Positions 23,740 through 36,531 of a stretch of 64,000 nucleotides of DNA are shown piece by piece. How positions within the stretch are numbered: the stretch's first letter is position 1; each line of letters starts with the position of its first letter. The notes beneath the pieces were generated by a model, which saw only the letters and a list, made by a program, of their open reading frames with translations, had not been told where the DNA came from and did not search any database. The position numbers and the translations under genes are program-made. This DNA is from Tolypeutes matacus (taxonomy: Eukaryota > Chordata > Mammalia > Cingulata > Chlamyphoridae). The stretch covers positions 1,696,960 through 1,760,959 of the forward strand of contig JAKSZT010020895.1 in assembly GCA_026826555.1 (NCBI GenBank), written 5' to 3'.

Positions 23740-25248
23740 GCTAAGCCTTATTTGCCTAACTCTTTGGCCATGTTCCCACAATCATCTGGTATTAGCTCTT
23801 CTTTAAATGATTGGTATAATTCACCTGTGAAGTCATCTGGTCTTGAACTACTCATTTTTGGGAAATTTTTGATGACTTTCATTCTCTTTACTTGTTATTG
23901 GTTTGTTGATGCCTTCTATTTCTTCTAGAAATTGTTCATGCATTCCCAGAAATTTGACCATTCCATCAATGTTGTCTAGTTTGTTGGCATACAGTTCTTC
24001 ATAACATCCATTTATGATCTCCTTTATTTCTGCTGGGTAGGAGGTAATGTCCCCCTTCTCCTTTTAATTTTATTTATTTCCATATTCTCTCTTTTTTTCT
24101 TTGTTAATCTAGCTAAGAGTTTGTCAATTTTGCTATCTCCTCAAAAAACCAACTTTAGTTATGTAGGCTTTTTTCTATTTTTTTTTCTGAATTTCATTTC
24201 TTTCTGGTCTAATCTTTAGTATTTTTTACTTTCTACTTGCTTTTTGAATGGTTTCCTGTTTTGTTTTGTTTTGTTTTTTTTTTTTTTCCTAATTCTTCCA
24301 GGTGTTCAGTTAGGTCTTTGAGTTTAGCTGTTTCTTCTGTTTGAAGAAAAGGGCTCTAAATTTCCCTCTCAGCACTGCCTCTGCTGAATTCCATAAGTTT
24401 TCGGATGTTGTATTCTCAGTTTCTTTAGTCTTGTAGTATTTACTGATTTTCCTTGCAATTTATTCTTCTTTAACCCACTTATTATTGAAGAGTGTATTGT
24501 TTAATCTCCATATATTTGTGAAAATTTCCTTTTTCCTCCCATTATTAATTTCTAATTTAATTACATCATGATCAGAGAAAGTGTTTTCTATAATTTCAAT
24601 GTTCATAAATTAAGAGAGAGCTGACTGATCTCCCAATATATGATCTATCCTGGAGAAAATTCCATAAGCGCTTGAGAAGAATGTATATCCTGCTCTTCTG
24701 GGGTATAATGTTCTGTAAATTTCTTTTAGATCCATTTCATTGATAACATTTTTCAAGCTCTCAATTTTCTTAGTTGTCCTCTGTTCAGATGTTCTATTCA
24801 GTGTTGAGAGTGGAGTGTTGAAGTCCCCAAGTATTATTGTACAGACATTTGTTTCTTCCTTCAGTTTTTCCACTGTGTGCTTCATGTATATTTGGGCATC
24901 TATAGTATGTGCATATATGTTTATTATTTTTATTTTTTCCTGGTCATTGTCCCTTTTATTAATATATAGTAAACTACTTCATCTATTTTAACAATTTTGC
25001 ATTTAAAATCTATTTTATGTGATATTAGTATCGCTATACCCAATCTTTTCTTCTATTTCTTTTAATACAGAATATCTTTTTCCAACCTTTCATTTTCAGC
25101 CTAAATATGTCCTTGCATTCAAGGTGAGTCTTTTTTTGGACAAAAAATCAATGGCTCATGTTTTTATATCCATTCTATCATTCTAAGTATTTTAATTGGG
25201 GAATTCAATCCATTAACATTCAGAGTTATGAGTATAAGGGCATTACAT
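23740..25248 (-). pseudogene. L1 ORF2 remnant, endonuclease and RT start
   Basis: The endonuclease is the best preserved part. The frame 24885-24610 is open for 91 residues and retains the catalytic-loop sequence ILGDFNTPLS, then MDLKEIYRTLYP and SRIDHILG, the C-terminal endonuclease motif with its histidine. Upstream, LNGLNSP-like sequence marks the N-terminus at about 25220. The RT portion ends near 23740. Stops and shifts flank the open stretch. Confidence 0.85.
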
Positions 25249-26330
25249 TCTTTTTCTCTTGTATCCCTTAGCTTTCTGTTTCATTCTTACTACTGTTTGT
25301 CTTTTAATTCTTTCAATTTCTCTTATGTTCTTCAGTTTTACACTATTTCCCATGGCTTTCTCACTTGTCTTTTCTTATCAGGCTGTAACACACCCTTTAA
25401 GATCTCTTGTAGATTCATTTTTATTGCAACATACTCTCAGTTTTTGTTTGTCTGTAAAGTTTTAAAATCACCTTCATTTCTGAAGGATAGCTTTTCCAGC
25501 TAAAGCATTCTTGGCAGGAAGCTATTTCTTTTTCAGTACCTTAAATATATTGTACCACTGTCTTCTTGCCTCCATGATTTCTGAAAAGGGTTTGCACTTA
25601 GCATTATTAAGTCTCCCTTGTAAGTAATACATTGTTTATTTTTTGAAGCTCTTAAAATCCTCACTTTATCTTTTGCCCTTTTACAGTCTAAATAATAGAT
25701 CTTTAGCAGTCTATTATGGTATATTCTGTTTGAAGTATGTTGTCATTCCTGAATATCGATATTCACATCTTTCATAAGTGTTGGAAAATTGTAATTCATT
25801 AATCCCTTAAATATTATTTTCTCTTCTGTTCTTCTGATACATATATAACACATATGCTTTGTTTTTCATGTCATTCAGCTCCCTGAGACCCTGTTCAATT
25901 TTTTGCATTCTTTTCTTTGTCTCCTCTATCTTTTCAGTTTCAAATATCATGTCTTAATATATACTAATTCATACTTCTAACACGTCATTTCAGCTCATAT
26001 ATGTCTCTAATGTATTTTTAATCTCATCCATTATGTCTTTCATTCCCATAAGTTCTGTCTCTTTTTAGAAGGCTTTCAAAATTGTCTTTATGCTCACACA
26101 GTGTCACCTTAATATCCTTTAATTCTATAGTCATATTTTCCTTCAATTCCTTAAATTGTTTAGGGGGGATTCTGTGAATATTATTTCTTAGGTGTCTTAA
26201 ATCCTGAGTCTCATATGGATTCTTGGTTGTTCCTATGACTGAGCAATATCTTCTTGTTTCTTAGTATGGGTTGTTATCTTTTCTTGATACTTCAGCATCT
26301 GCTTATACACTTTATCCTGAGCAAGGACCT
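23740..26330 (-). mobile_element. L1 fragment: ORF2 5' half, ORF1
   Basis: The minus strand contains, from right to left, an ORF1 remnant (about 26250-25290), a short linker and the first half of ORF2 (start near 25248, running to about 23740 within the RT). The rest of ORF2 and the 3'UTR are missing. The left edge abuts the 5'UTR of another L1, so two copies or a rearranged one meet at about 23738. The ORF1 start codon position reads ATT. Confidence 0.85.
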
Positions 26331-26554
26331 CATCTCGTCATAATTATTTCTTTGATAGAATGAACTCACACTTTAATCCTTAAGTGTTCAGATTATTCAT
26401 AACCCTATCTGAACTGGACTCTTGTACCTTTCTATTGATTTTAATCATACGGCATGTTAGTACTAAGGGATGACCTAAGGGATCTCTTATAATGCAGGCA
26501 TACTCTTTCTTACTTTTACTGTAGAGTAGCAGTCAAATTTTCCCATGAGAACCA
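26331..26554. other. Unclassified, upstream of OR fragment
   Basis: No L1 match is evident here and no OR reading can be aligned. It could be L1 5'UTR of another subfamily or old OR-flank sequence. Confidence 0.4.
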
Positions 26555-26762
26555 AGATCCATCCATGCAGCCAGTAGAAGAATGTGATCATCATAGATTG
26601 TTGTATTGAGAGTTTGGTACACTCTACCCATCAGTTACTTCTTACCATCTTCTTATGATACTGTGTTCCCAAGAGAAAAAAAACCCTACTCCTGTGTTGT
26701 GTATCCACTGAAATTGGCCTGCATTAATACAAAAAGAATTGGTCTTTTCTTCTGTTGGGTGA
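26555..26762 (+). pseudogene. Olfactory receptor pseudogene, middle fragment
   Basis: The nucleotide sequence parallels the middle of the OR at 3175-3360. A cagaagaatgtg-like segment (SRRMC), gtttggtacactct (VWYTL/VHS region), then CVVYPLKLACI and a final IGLFFCWV follow the order of the fourth helix, extracellular loop 2 and the start of TM5. The N-terminal half is absent. The right edge stops at the beginning of TM5, where L1 sequence starts. The C-terminal piece at 40495-40800 begins at the same place in the protein. Confidence 0.75.
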
Positions 26763-26764
26763 CG

Positions 26765-27119
26765 TAAGCCTCATTGAAACACAAATATTATATGACCCCA
26801 CTGATATGACTTAAGCAAATTGAACAGACTCACAGACCTAATGTCTGGAAGATAGGTTATCAGGAGACAGAAAGGAAGTAGAGGATGTTGAGCTGATGCT
26901 CAGTAAGGGCAAAATCTATGATAAGGTGGAAGGGGTGGTTGGACAGCAGATGTGGGTGATAGTGGTACATTGATGTGATTGGGTTTGATGGTGCTAGAAT
27001 GTGAGGGGAAGTTGGATGGGGGGACTGGGTTAGACTATCCATGGAACAGGGGGTAGGGCAGGAGGAAGGAAGAGATGAAATCTGGAGATTTGTAGATGTG
27101 TGGTTAAAACTACAATGGT
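26765..27119 (+). mobile_element. L1 fragment (ORF2 end and module A), left part
   Basis: It starts at the last codons of ORF2 (tgacttaagcaaattgaacag region) and enters 3'UTR module A. It is interrupted at 27119 by a 5'-inverted L1 that duplicated 14 bases, and it continues at 30369-30877. It abuts the OR fragment, so it is a candidate for the insertion that first split the receptor. Confidence 0.8.
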
Positions 27120-30100
27120 TAAATGTAAGAGATAAAATACATGGAAACTTAAAAAAAAACACTAAAAATAAAATTAAATTAAAGATTTGGGCTATTCAAA
27201 AAAATGGGAAAAAAACAAACAATTTTTTTTTTTAATTTAAACATTTTTCCTTTTATCACTGCACTATTGGGTGTCCAGTCTGTACTGTGGCACCTTCCAC
27301 CTTTCACTCCCCAGTGTCTCCCAAATTTTCCTTTAATTTTCAAAAGAAGTATTAGATCACAGCAAAGTCACACAAAGACTACTAGAGACTCTCATATATC
27401 CAATCTCCTCCACCTTTCCTCACACCATATTAAAAATTTTTTATATGTGGATGGCAGCAGTGTTATAAATGTTATACAAATAGTGAAACATAGCTACAAA
27501 ACATTGTCAATGGTTTGCAGTATAGTTTACAATTTAGATGGTACATTTTAATGATATTTACCATGTCCTGTGTCCACCACTGTAAGGTAATGTAAAACAT
27601 TTCTCCTGACCACTAAATAACCCCTGTTTGATCGATTCTGTTCCTCCCTCCCCATCCCCCTGGGGCACATGACACCCCCCTGACTTGACTCATTGGATGA
27701 TAAGATTCATAGTTACATCCAACAAGTGGTCTTGACATGCTGATTGTCCTCCCCTATTAGGATCCATCCTTGCTCATAAGACACACTCAGCTGTCTGTTT
27801 CTGGGTGAATCAGTCCTCCCAAAGATGGGGGTTCATCTCCTTCCCACTTACCGTGTGGGTCTCCACTACCCAACACAACACAGTATGACAGAATGAATAC
27901 TTATACACTACCAAGAAGCCTACTCTAGATGTGCCCCGTCCTGAATGCCCCGCCCAACCAAGACAATAAACCAGTGACACAACCTTGTAATTGCCATAAG
28001 AGCATTTCCACTCCTGCACTTTCAACCTCATACCCACAAATTCCGTGGTCCCTCTCCCATCTCTCATACCAGTATCCTGGGTATTCTAATCCACCCTTCC
28101 TAATCTACTCACCTGTCAACCCTGAACCACCAAACCCAGTAATATCGCTATTCACCTGTCCTATCCTTCAATATGCAGCTACACTTAATCATTTTACCAT
28201 AGATTATGTCCATTTGGGTCATGACTCACAACATTCTCTTCTCTTTCTTTCTCTTGTTAACCTGTCTTTCAGACAATGGTTCTCAGAGACTGCTCACTAT
28301 CCTCAATTCAAATCAGTGAGGTCATGTAATGTTCATCCTTCAATGCCTGGCTTGCTTCACTCAACATAAAGTCTTCAAGATTCATCCATGTTATTCTGTG
28401 TGTTAGCACTTTATTACTTCTTACAGCTGAGTAATATTCCATTGTATGTATGTATCACATATTGTTCATCCATTCATCTGTTGATGGGCACTGGGGTTGA
28501 CTCCAACTTTTGACAATAGTGAAAAATGTCACTATGAATATTGGTGTGCATATAGCTGTTCGTGTCTTTGCTTTCACATCTTCTGGGTATAAACCCAGCA
28601 GTGGAATTGCTGTATCATACAGAAGATCTATTGTTAGTTTTCTGAGGAACCACCAAACTGTCCTTCACAGTGGCTGGACCATATTATTTCATTTTCCTAT
28701 TAATTGTATTTGGCTATTATATGGGCTTCATCTTTAAGGAAGGTTTGGATCACAGAAGGGTTACAACACCAGCAGGAGAGGGTCATTGGTGGGGGGTGTC
28801 TGGGATGGGGGTTTCATGGAAGGAAGTTCACCTGAATATACATAAAAGATTTATAAAATTGTTCAAATGATCATGGGGTGAGGCATGGTCACAGTGGGGG
28901 GAGAATTGCTCAATAAATGAGAGAATAGTAAATTCCCAGCCTGGAGAGCACTGCCACATTCTCCAAGAGAGCAGCATCAGTCCCCCAAGTGCAGGGGCAG
29001 TGTCTGGCAAAGGAGGATGGTCCACTAATGGGTTCTTGTATTGATGACTAGCCTTACAAGTATTTGCTCTTGTCATTGCAACTTAGCCTACTGTGATGGG
29101 ATGCCTAAGGTTTTCCACCTGAGAGTCTCCTTGTTGCTCAAATGTGGCCTCTCTCTAAGCCAAACTCAGCATATGAATGCATTACCTTCCCCTCAGTGTG
29201 GGATATGACTCCCGGGGATAAGCCTCCCTGGCAAGGAGGGATTAATACCAAGTGCCAACTGGCAACACAACTGGAAAGAGACCTTTAATAAAAGGGGAAA
29301 AGGTAAAGACAAATGAGTTCATGTGGCTAAGTGACTTCAAAGAGAGTCAGGAGGTCATCCCAGAGGTAATGCTTACACACACCTCAGTAGGATCTCGTAG
29401 AACACCAAAGTGGATATCACCCAAAACAGAGGGGCTCCTGGGGACTCTGGAGACACCCAGGTCCTATATAAGGGGGGATAGCTCCAGAGCCTGATGCCTA
29501 ATCAGAGGGCTATACTTTGGAATCTGTGCTCCTGAGAGTGACAGAGTTGGACTCAAATAAGTCCTCCCTGAACATGGTCCATCACCCCCTTCTATTCAAA
29601 CCTATATGTGGTGCTGGAGCTTGTAGGTGTGCTTCCAGAGACAGGAGCCTCTGGCATGCCCATGTGCCATCTGTGTCTGAAATCTCAGTGGAATTGCAAG
29701 TCCAGCTCTACAGCTCCATGGCCTCAACCTAGACATCTGGCAAGGACATGATGATGGACAACAGACATCCCAGGGAATGGAGAGAGACTGCAGCTGTAGG
29801 CAGGATAATCCCATCCATCTTATCCATGGGATATAAGACCCTCCTGCTTGGAGGTGGAGTGGACATCACCGTCCCAGACTCCTCAGGATTGGGGGAAGAG
29901 CTATGGACTAGAGTGGACTTACTGGTATTGTGTTGTAGGCATACTGTGATTCAAGCAATGGAAGAAATTAAAACATTGGTGTGGAGCCAGTGGCCACTGG
30001 GCCCTTTTGGGGCAGGGAGAGGGAAAAGCAATTGTAATACAGGGGCTTTTTCAGGCCTTGGGAATTATCCTGAGTGGCATTATAACAACAGATATAGGCC

Positions 30101-30368
30101 AATTTACATCAGCATATAACATGCAGAACTGTGTGGGAGAGAGTTTGGTCTACAATGTGAACTATGGTCCATGTTTAGTGGCAAAGCCCCAGATGTGTAT
30201 ATCCATTGTAGATGATGTGCCACACTAATGAAAGATGTTTAGATGGGAGGTTGTGGGAGGTGTGGGAGGTGGGGAACATCGGAATCCCTGTAAGTTTTGT
30301 GTAACATTTATGGAATCTAAGCATTTTTTAAAATCTTAAAAAAATAATAATGGAAACCATTAAAAAAA
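27120..30368 (+). mobile_element. Twin-primed L1 insertion with 14-bp TSD
   Basis: Bases 28683-30368 are sense 3'UTR module B ending in an A tail. Bases 27120-28682 are the inverted preceding part (module A and the ORF2 C-terminus). Read in sense, the inverted arm ends in atctcttacattt and the sense arm starts at attatttcattttcc. In the uninverted copy at 55765-58671 these are adjacent (57420-57445, reverse strand). Target-site duplications aaaactacaatggt (27106-27119) and aaaactacagtggt (30369-30382) differ by one base. This is a textbook target-primed insertion with 5' inversion into an older L1. Confidence 0.9.
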
Positions 30369-30877
30369 AAAACTACAGTGGTGTGAATGTTATTTTGGCA
30401 AATACAGCAAAGGAGGGTTACTGGTTCAGGGTGTCGGGGGTAGGGAGATAGGTGGGATAGAGCACACCTGGAGCATGCTTTTATGGAAATGAAAGTGTTC
30501 ATATTTTCACTGTGTGTTATCTCAGTGGGTGGAGACCCACACAGTAAACAATAAAATATTAAACTACCATCCTGGAGAGTCCTACTATGGTCTCAATTAG
30601 AAAGACAAGTATCTTTTGAAAACAGCCAGTGCCTAATAAAAGAAAACAGGCCAATCTGTCAAGCCCTCAGTATTATTGCATTTAACTCTGAAACTTATTC
30701 TTAAAAAAAAAATGGAACTTAGTGGTTAACATAGGTTCTAAGGGGAGAGGGATGGAAAATTGAACAGATGGAACATAGGGCATTTTTAAGACATTGAAAT
30801 TGTTCTGCATGATCTTGCAATGATGGATACAAGCCATTTTAATTTTTGACAAAACCTATGAAAATGTACAGTGCCAC
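30369..30877 (+). mobile_element. L1 module A, right part of host copy
   Basis: This continues the module A sequence interrupted at 27119, from gtgtgaatgttattttgg onward. It reaches about the last quarter of the module before being cut by the next insertion at 30878. Confidence 0.75.
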
Positions 30878-31756
30878 AGTTGTGACCTCTCTGTGATTCA
30901 AACCTCCACCAAAACAAACTCCCCCCCCCAAAATTAAAAATATGATCAAATAATAATATTCAAAAATTTAAAAAAAATGAAAATAAAAATTAAAAAAACT
31001 AATAATTTTTTTATTGTGTCTCTGATCACTGTAAGATCTGTCATCTTTTATGTATAGTGACAATTTCTTCCATATGTTCCCCCAGTGCCTTATTTTCTTC
31101 ACTTTATCTTCAAAGAAACTTTGTTTTCCAGAAAAGCCACATAGAAAATATAGGGGATTCTCATATATCCAAACCCTTCTCACTCTCCCACCCTACCTCA
31201 TTAATAGCATTTTACATTTGAAGGGAGACTCACTAGTGTGTATCATTGGTGATGGGAGATGTGTGAGGAGGCGTACACCTGGGATATGCCTCTATGGCAT
31301 ATAAATATTTTCAAGTGGTCATGGGGCATTATGTCAATGGGTAGTGTCCCAAACAGCAAAAATAATATTGAATTCTCATCCTGGGAAGTAATGCTACATG
31401 TCTAATAGAACAGAAAGAATCCCCTGAGTACATAGGCAATGCCTAGTGAAGGAGAAGAGACCATTACAACAGATCCTTCATATTGATGGTTGTATTTATG
31501 ACCTTTTTCTAGTGAAATTGAAACTTAGCCTAATATTATATATTGCCTAAGAGTTAATTTCTGAATGTCTCCTTTGTAAAATGTGGCCTCTCTTTAAGCC
31601 AAACTTAGCATACAAATGCACTAACATCACCTAAGCATGGGACATGACTCCCGGTGATAAGCCTCCCTGGAACTGAGGGATTATTACCAAGCACCAGCTA
31701 GTGATGAATCTGGAATTAGCCCTTGACCAAAAAAGGGGAAATATTAAAAACAAATG
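30878..31756 (+). mobile_element. 5'-inverted L1 3'UTR fragment
   Basis: Bases 30878-31203 are inverted and 31204-31756 are sense module B. The inverted arm in sense ends ttgaatcacagagaggtcac then aactgtggc, and the sense arm continues with the atcattggtg segment. In uninterrupted copies these phrases are neighbours (13383-13425). The sense arm stops at 31756 without reaching a tail because a full-length minus L1 begins there. Confidence 0.75.
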
Positions 31757-32700
31757 TTTTTTAAAATTATAATTTGTTGAAGTACATCTTTCATACATGA
31801 ACATGCATAAACAATAAATGTATAGTAAAGATTGTGAACTTACAAAATAAACATACTTATCATCATAGAACGGTCTCATACATCACCCCTCCACCAAACT
31901 TTGCATGGTTGTGAAACATTTTTTACAAACTATGCAAGAGCATCTTCAAAATATTACTACTAACTACAGTTCCTATCTTACGTTTGTTGTATTTTTCCCC
32001 AAACCCACTGTATTGTTTAAAAATATATTTTGTTACACAGGTTGTGAACTTGCAAAACAATCACATACATGTGTTAAATTCCTATAAAACACTCCTTCAC
32101 CAACACACCCCACCAATCTGGAACATTTGTTGCAGATTATGAGATTATATCAGAAGACTATTAGCACTAACCATGGTCCATAGCATACATTTGGCAAACT
32201 TTTTCCATACACATCCATAATCAACACAGTCCCTCTTTGGCATTGATGCAAGAATATTATGGTATTGCTGTTAACCACAGTCTAAAGGTTACGCCAATTG
32301 TAGTTTTCCAATGCTTCTCCACATTCCTACCACTGTGCAATAGGGATATACAGCTACTCTAGCTTGCAGAAGGACATTCTTGCATTTGTACCCTCAAACA
32401 CAATTCTCATCCATCTCTGGGTTCACTTTGTTATTCAGTCCCTAGATTATTTTTTAGCTTTCTTTCAATTGACATTTTCTTCCTCAGACTACCCTTTACA
32501 GCCACAATCCCATCTATAAACCAGTTGCTACTCACTATAATGTGTTACCATCAACTTTACCCATTTCCACAATTTTACAGTCAAGTTAATTAAAGCTTCT
32601 ACATACTTTAAGTGTCAGTAGTTCTTCACAACCTTCTTCTTATCTCCTAATAACCTATACTTTAGGTTTTAAATCAATGTGTTTATTCTCCATAATTGGT
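31757..32700 (-). other. L1 3'UTR, second type
   Basis: This 3'UTR does not resemble modules A or B. Plus-strand landmarks are cataaacaataaatgtatag (31809) and ttgtgaacttacaaaataaac, and the copy at 63700-63928 begins in the same way. It shows that at least two L1 lineages with unrelated 3' ends contributed to the window. No function is assigned. Confidence 0.75.
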
Positions 32701-35700
32701 TCACATTAATGAGACCATGCAGTATTTGTCCTTATGTGTCTGGCTTACTTCGCTTAGTATAATGTCTTCAAAATTTATCCATGTTATCACATGTGTCCCA
32801 ATTTCATTTATTTTTATTGCAGCATAGTATTACATAATGTGTATATACCATATTTTGTTTATCCATTCATTGGTTGATGGATACTTGGGTTGCTTCCATC
32901 TTTTGGCAATTGTGAATAATGCCGCTATGAACATTGCTGTGTAGATGTCTATTCATAGTTTTTAGTTCTTCTGGATATATTCCTAGTAGAGGAATTGCTG
33001 GATTATGACAGTTCTATATTTAGCTTCCTGAGGAACCACCAAACAGTCTTCCACAGAGGTTGCACCTTTTTACACTTCCACCAACAGTGAAGCAGTGTTC
33101 CTATTTCTCCACATCCTCTCCAGCACTTACTGTTGTCTGTTTTTTTAATAATGGCCATTCTATGCATTGTTATATGATATCTAATTGTTGTTTTAATTTG
33201 CTGTTCCCTAATAGCTAATGATATGGAACATTTTTTCATATGCTTTTGGCTATTTGTGTTTCCTCACTGGAGAAATGTCTATTTAAATTTTTTGCCCTTT
33301 TTTTGGATTGGATTCCTTGCTCTTTTATTGTTGAATTGTATGATCCCTTTATATAGAATGGAATTCAAACCCTTACTGGATATGTGGTTACCAAACATGT
33401 TCTCCCATTGAGTGGACAGCCTTTTCACCTTCTTGATGAAGTCCTTTGAATAACAGAAGTGTTTAAGTTTGCGGAGGTCCCATTTATCCATGTTTTCTTT
33501 CATTGTTTGTGCTTTCAGTGTAAGGTTTAAGAATAAATCACCTACCACCAGGTCTTGAAATTGTTTCCCTACATTTTCTTCTAGGAGATTTATTGTACTT
33601 GCTTTTATATTTAGGTCTTTGTTCCATTTTGAGTTAATTTTTGTATAAGGTGTGAGACAGGCATCTTCTTTCTTTCTTTTGGCTATGGATATCCAGTTCT
33701 CCCAGCACCATTTGTGGAATAAACTAATATTTCCCAGCTGGGTGAGATTGACAGGCTTGTCAAAAATCACTTGGCCATAGATGTGAGGGTCTGTTTCTTT
33801 TGTGAACTATCAATTTTGTTCCCTTGGTCTATGTGTCTATCTTTATGCCAGTACCATGCTGTTTTTTCCACTGTAGCTAGGTAATATGATTTGAAGTCTG
33901 GAAGTGAAAGTCCTCCAACTTAACTTTTCCTTTTTAAGACATTTCTGGCTATTCAGGGACACTTACCTTTCCAGATAAATTAGGTAATTGTTTTTTTCCA
34001 TTTGTTTAAAAAATGCTGGTGGAATTTTTATTGGGATTGCATTGAATCTGTATATCAATTTGGGTAGAATTGCCATCTTAATGATATTTAATCTTCCAAT
34101 CCATGAGTATGGAATGTTCTTCCAATTATTTAGGTCTTTTTTAAAAATTTCTTTTAGCAATGCATTATAGATTTCTGAATACAAGTGCTTTACATCTTTG
34201 GTTAAGATTATTCCTAAATATTTGATTCTTTTAGTTGTTATTGCAAATGGAATTTTTTTTAACCTGAATTCCTTCTCAGTTTGCGCATTACTAGTGTATA
34301 GAAACATTACTGATTTTTGTGAACTGATCTTGTATCCTGATATTCTACTGAAATCATTTATTAGCTATAGCAGCTGTTGTAGATTTTTCAGGAATTTCTA
34401 GATATATAATCATATCATCTGTGAATAGTGAAAGTTTTAATTCTTCCTTTCTGATTTGTATGCCTTTTATTTATTTATTTTTCTTCCCTGATTGCCCTGG
34501 CTAGAACCACTACAACTATATTCAGGAACAGTGGTGACAAAGCACATCCTTGTCTGTCCGTGACCTCAATGGGGAAGCTTTCAGTCTTTCACCATTGAGT
34601 ACAATGTTAGCTGTGGGTTTTTCATATATGGCCTTTATCGTTGAATTGAAAAGTTTCCTTCAATTCCTATTTTTGTAGTATTTTCATCAATAAAGGATGC
34701 TGTATTTTCTCAAATACCTTTTCTGCATCATTCAATAATATCATGTGTTTTTCTTCTTTGATTTATTAATGTGGTGTATTATGCTGATTGATTTTCTTGT
34801 GTTGAAGCAGTCTTGCATGCCTGGTATAAAATGCACTTATCATGATGAATAATTCTTTCAATATGTCGTTGGATTTGATTAGCAAGTATTTTATTAAGGG
34901 TTTTTGCATGTGTATTCATTAGAGAAATGTGTCTGTAATTTTCTTTTTTCATATCCTTATCTGGCTTTGTTATTAGGATGATATGAGTTTGGTAGCATTC
35001 CTTCTTGTTCCATTTTTTGGAATAGCTTGAGTAAAATTGGTATTAAATCTTTGAATGATAACACTCACCTGTGAAACTGTCTGGCCCTGGGCTTTTCATT
35101 TTGGAGAGGTTTTTGATGTCTGTTTCAATCTCTTTGCTTGCGATTGATTTGTTGAGGACTTCTATTTCTTCTATATTCAGTGTAGGTTGTTAATACGTTT
35201 CTAAGAATTTGTCTAGTTTTTTGGCATAAAGTTGTTCCTAGTATCCTATTATTGTCTCTCATTTCTGAGGGGTCAGTAGTAATGTTTCCATGTTAATTTT
35301 TAATTTCATTTATTTGCATCTTCTCTCTTTTTTTCTTCATTAGTCTTCGTAAGGATTTGTTGATTTTGTTAATCTTCTCAAGGAACCAAGTTTTGGTTTT
35401 AATCTCTCTATTGTATTTTGTTTTTATTCTCATTTTCATTAATTTCTGCTCTGATCTTTGTTATTTCACTCCTTCTGCTTGCTTTGGAATTTGTTTGCTG
35501 TCCTTTTTCTAGTTCCTCCAGCAGTGTAGTTAGGTCATTGATCTTAGCTCTCATTTTATAAAATGTAAGATTTGAGGACTATAAATTTTCTTTGCAACAC
35601 TGCCTTTGTGGCATCTGATAAGTTCTGAAATGTATTCTCATTGTTATTCATCTCAGGATATTTATTGATTTTTTCTTGAAATTTCTACATTGATCCACTC

Positions 35701-36531
35701 ATTATGTAACAGTGTGCTGTTTAATCTCCATATAGATGTTAATTTTCCCTTTTTCTGCCACTTGTTGTTTTCTAACTTTATTCCATTATAATCAGAGAAA
35801 GTACTTTGTATAATTTCAATTTTGTTAAATTTATTGAGATCTTCTTTGTGACCCAACATATGGTCTATCTTGGAGATAAGTTCCCTAAGCATTTGAAATG
35901 AATGTATATTCTGCTGTTTTGGGGTGCAATGTTCTGTATATGTCTGTTAAGCTTAGTCCATTTATCATATTATTCAAGCTATTTCTTTATTGATACTCTG
36001 CCCAGATGTTCTATCCATTGCTAAGAGTGGTGTATTGAAGTCTCTAACTATTATTCTAGAGATATCTATTTCTTCCTTCAGCTTTGCCAGTGTTTGCCTC
36101 ATGTATCTTGGGGCATCCTGGTTAGTTGCATATATATTTATGGTTGTTATTTCTTCCTGGTGAATCATCCCTTTTATTAATATGTACTATCCTTCCTTGT
36201 CTCTAATAACAGTTTTGCTTTTAAAGTCTATATCATCTAATATAAGTATAGCTACCAGGAATTTTTTTTGTTTTGTTTTGTTTTGTTTTTTTTTTTTGTT
36301 TTGTTTTGTTTTGGTTTGGTTTGGTTTGGTTACTGCATGCATGGAATATCTTTTTCCAGCCTTTCACTTTCAATCTTTTGGTATCCATGGCTCTAAGGTG
36401 GGTCTCTTGCAGACAGCATACAGATGGCTTATATTTTCATATACATTCTGCCAATCTGTGTCTTTTGATTGGGTAGTTTAACCCATTGACATTCAATGTT
36501 ATTACTGTAAAGGCAGCTCTTTTTAATCCAT
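32701..36531 (-). pseudogene. L1 ORF2 remnant, complete length
   Basis: From a start at 36531 to TGA at 32703-32701 the region is 3,831 bases, exactly 1,277 codons, so net frame is kept although local stops and shifts occur. Endonuclease: IIVRDFNTPLLAMDRTSG at 36168-35974 (the G of GDFN is R) and SKIDHMLG near 35880. RT: the FADD box reads FTDD at 34425-34414, keeping both catalytic aspartates, followed by [19 protein letters not shown] and [17 protein letters not shown] (34307-33963). The C-terminal domain is open for 163 residues at 33770-33279. The zinc-knuckle-like cysteine motif [18 protein letters not shown] lies at 33239-33003. A (TTTTG)n tract interrupts the endonuclease near 36262-36332. 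Confidence 0.9.
36262..36332. repeat. (TTTTG)n / (TTTGG)n simple repeat
   Basis: A pentanucleotide run lies within the ORF2 endonuclease region: GTTTT units, a T tract, then GTTTG units. It probably grew from an A-rich tract on the minus strand. Confidence 0.9.

Noticed and set aside
33279..33770. 163-codon frame as a host gene
   Set aside because: Its content is the C-terminal domain of L1 ORF2 and lies in order within the ORF2 remnant.
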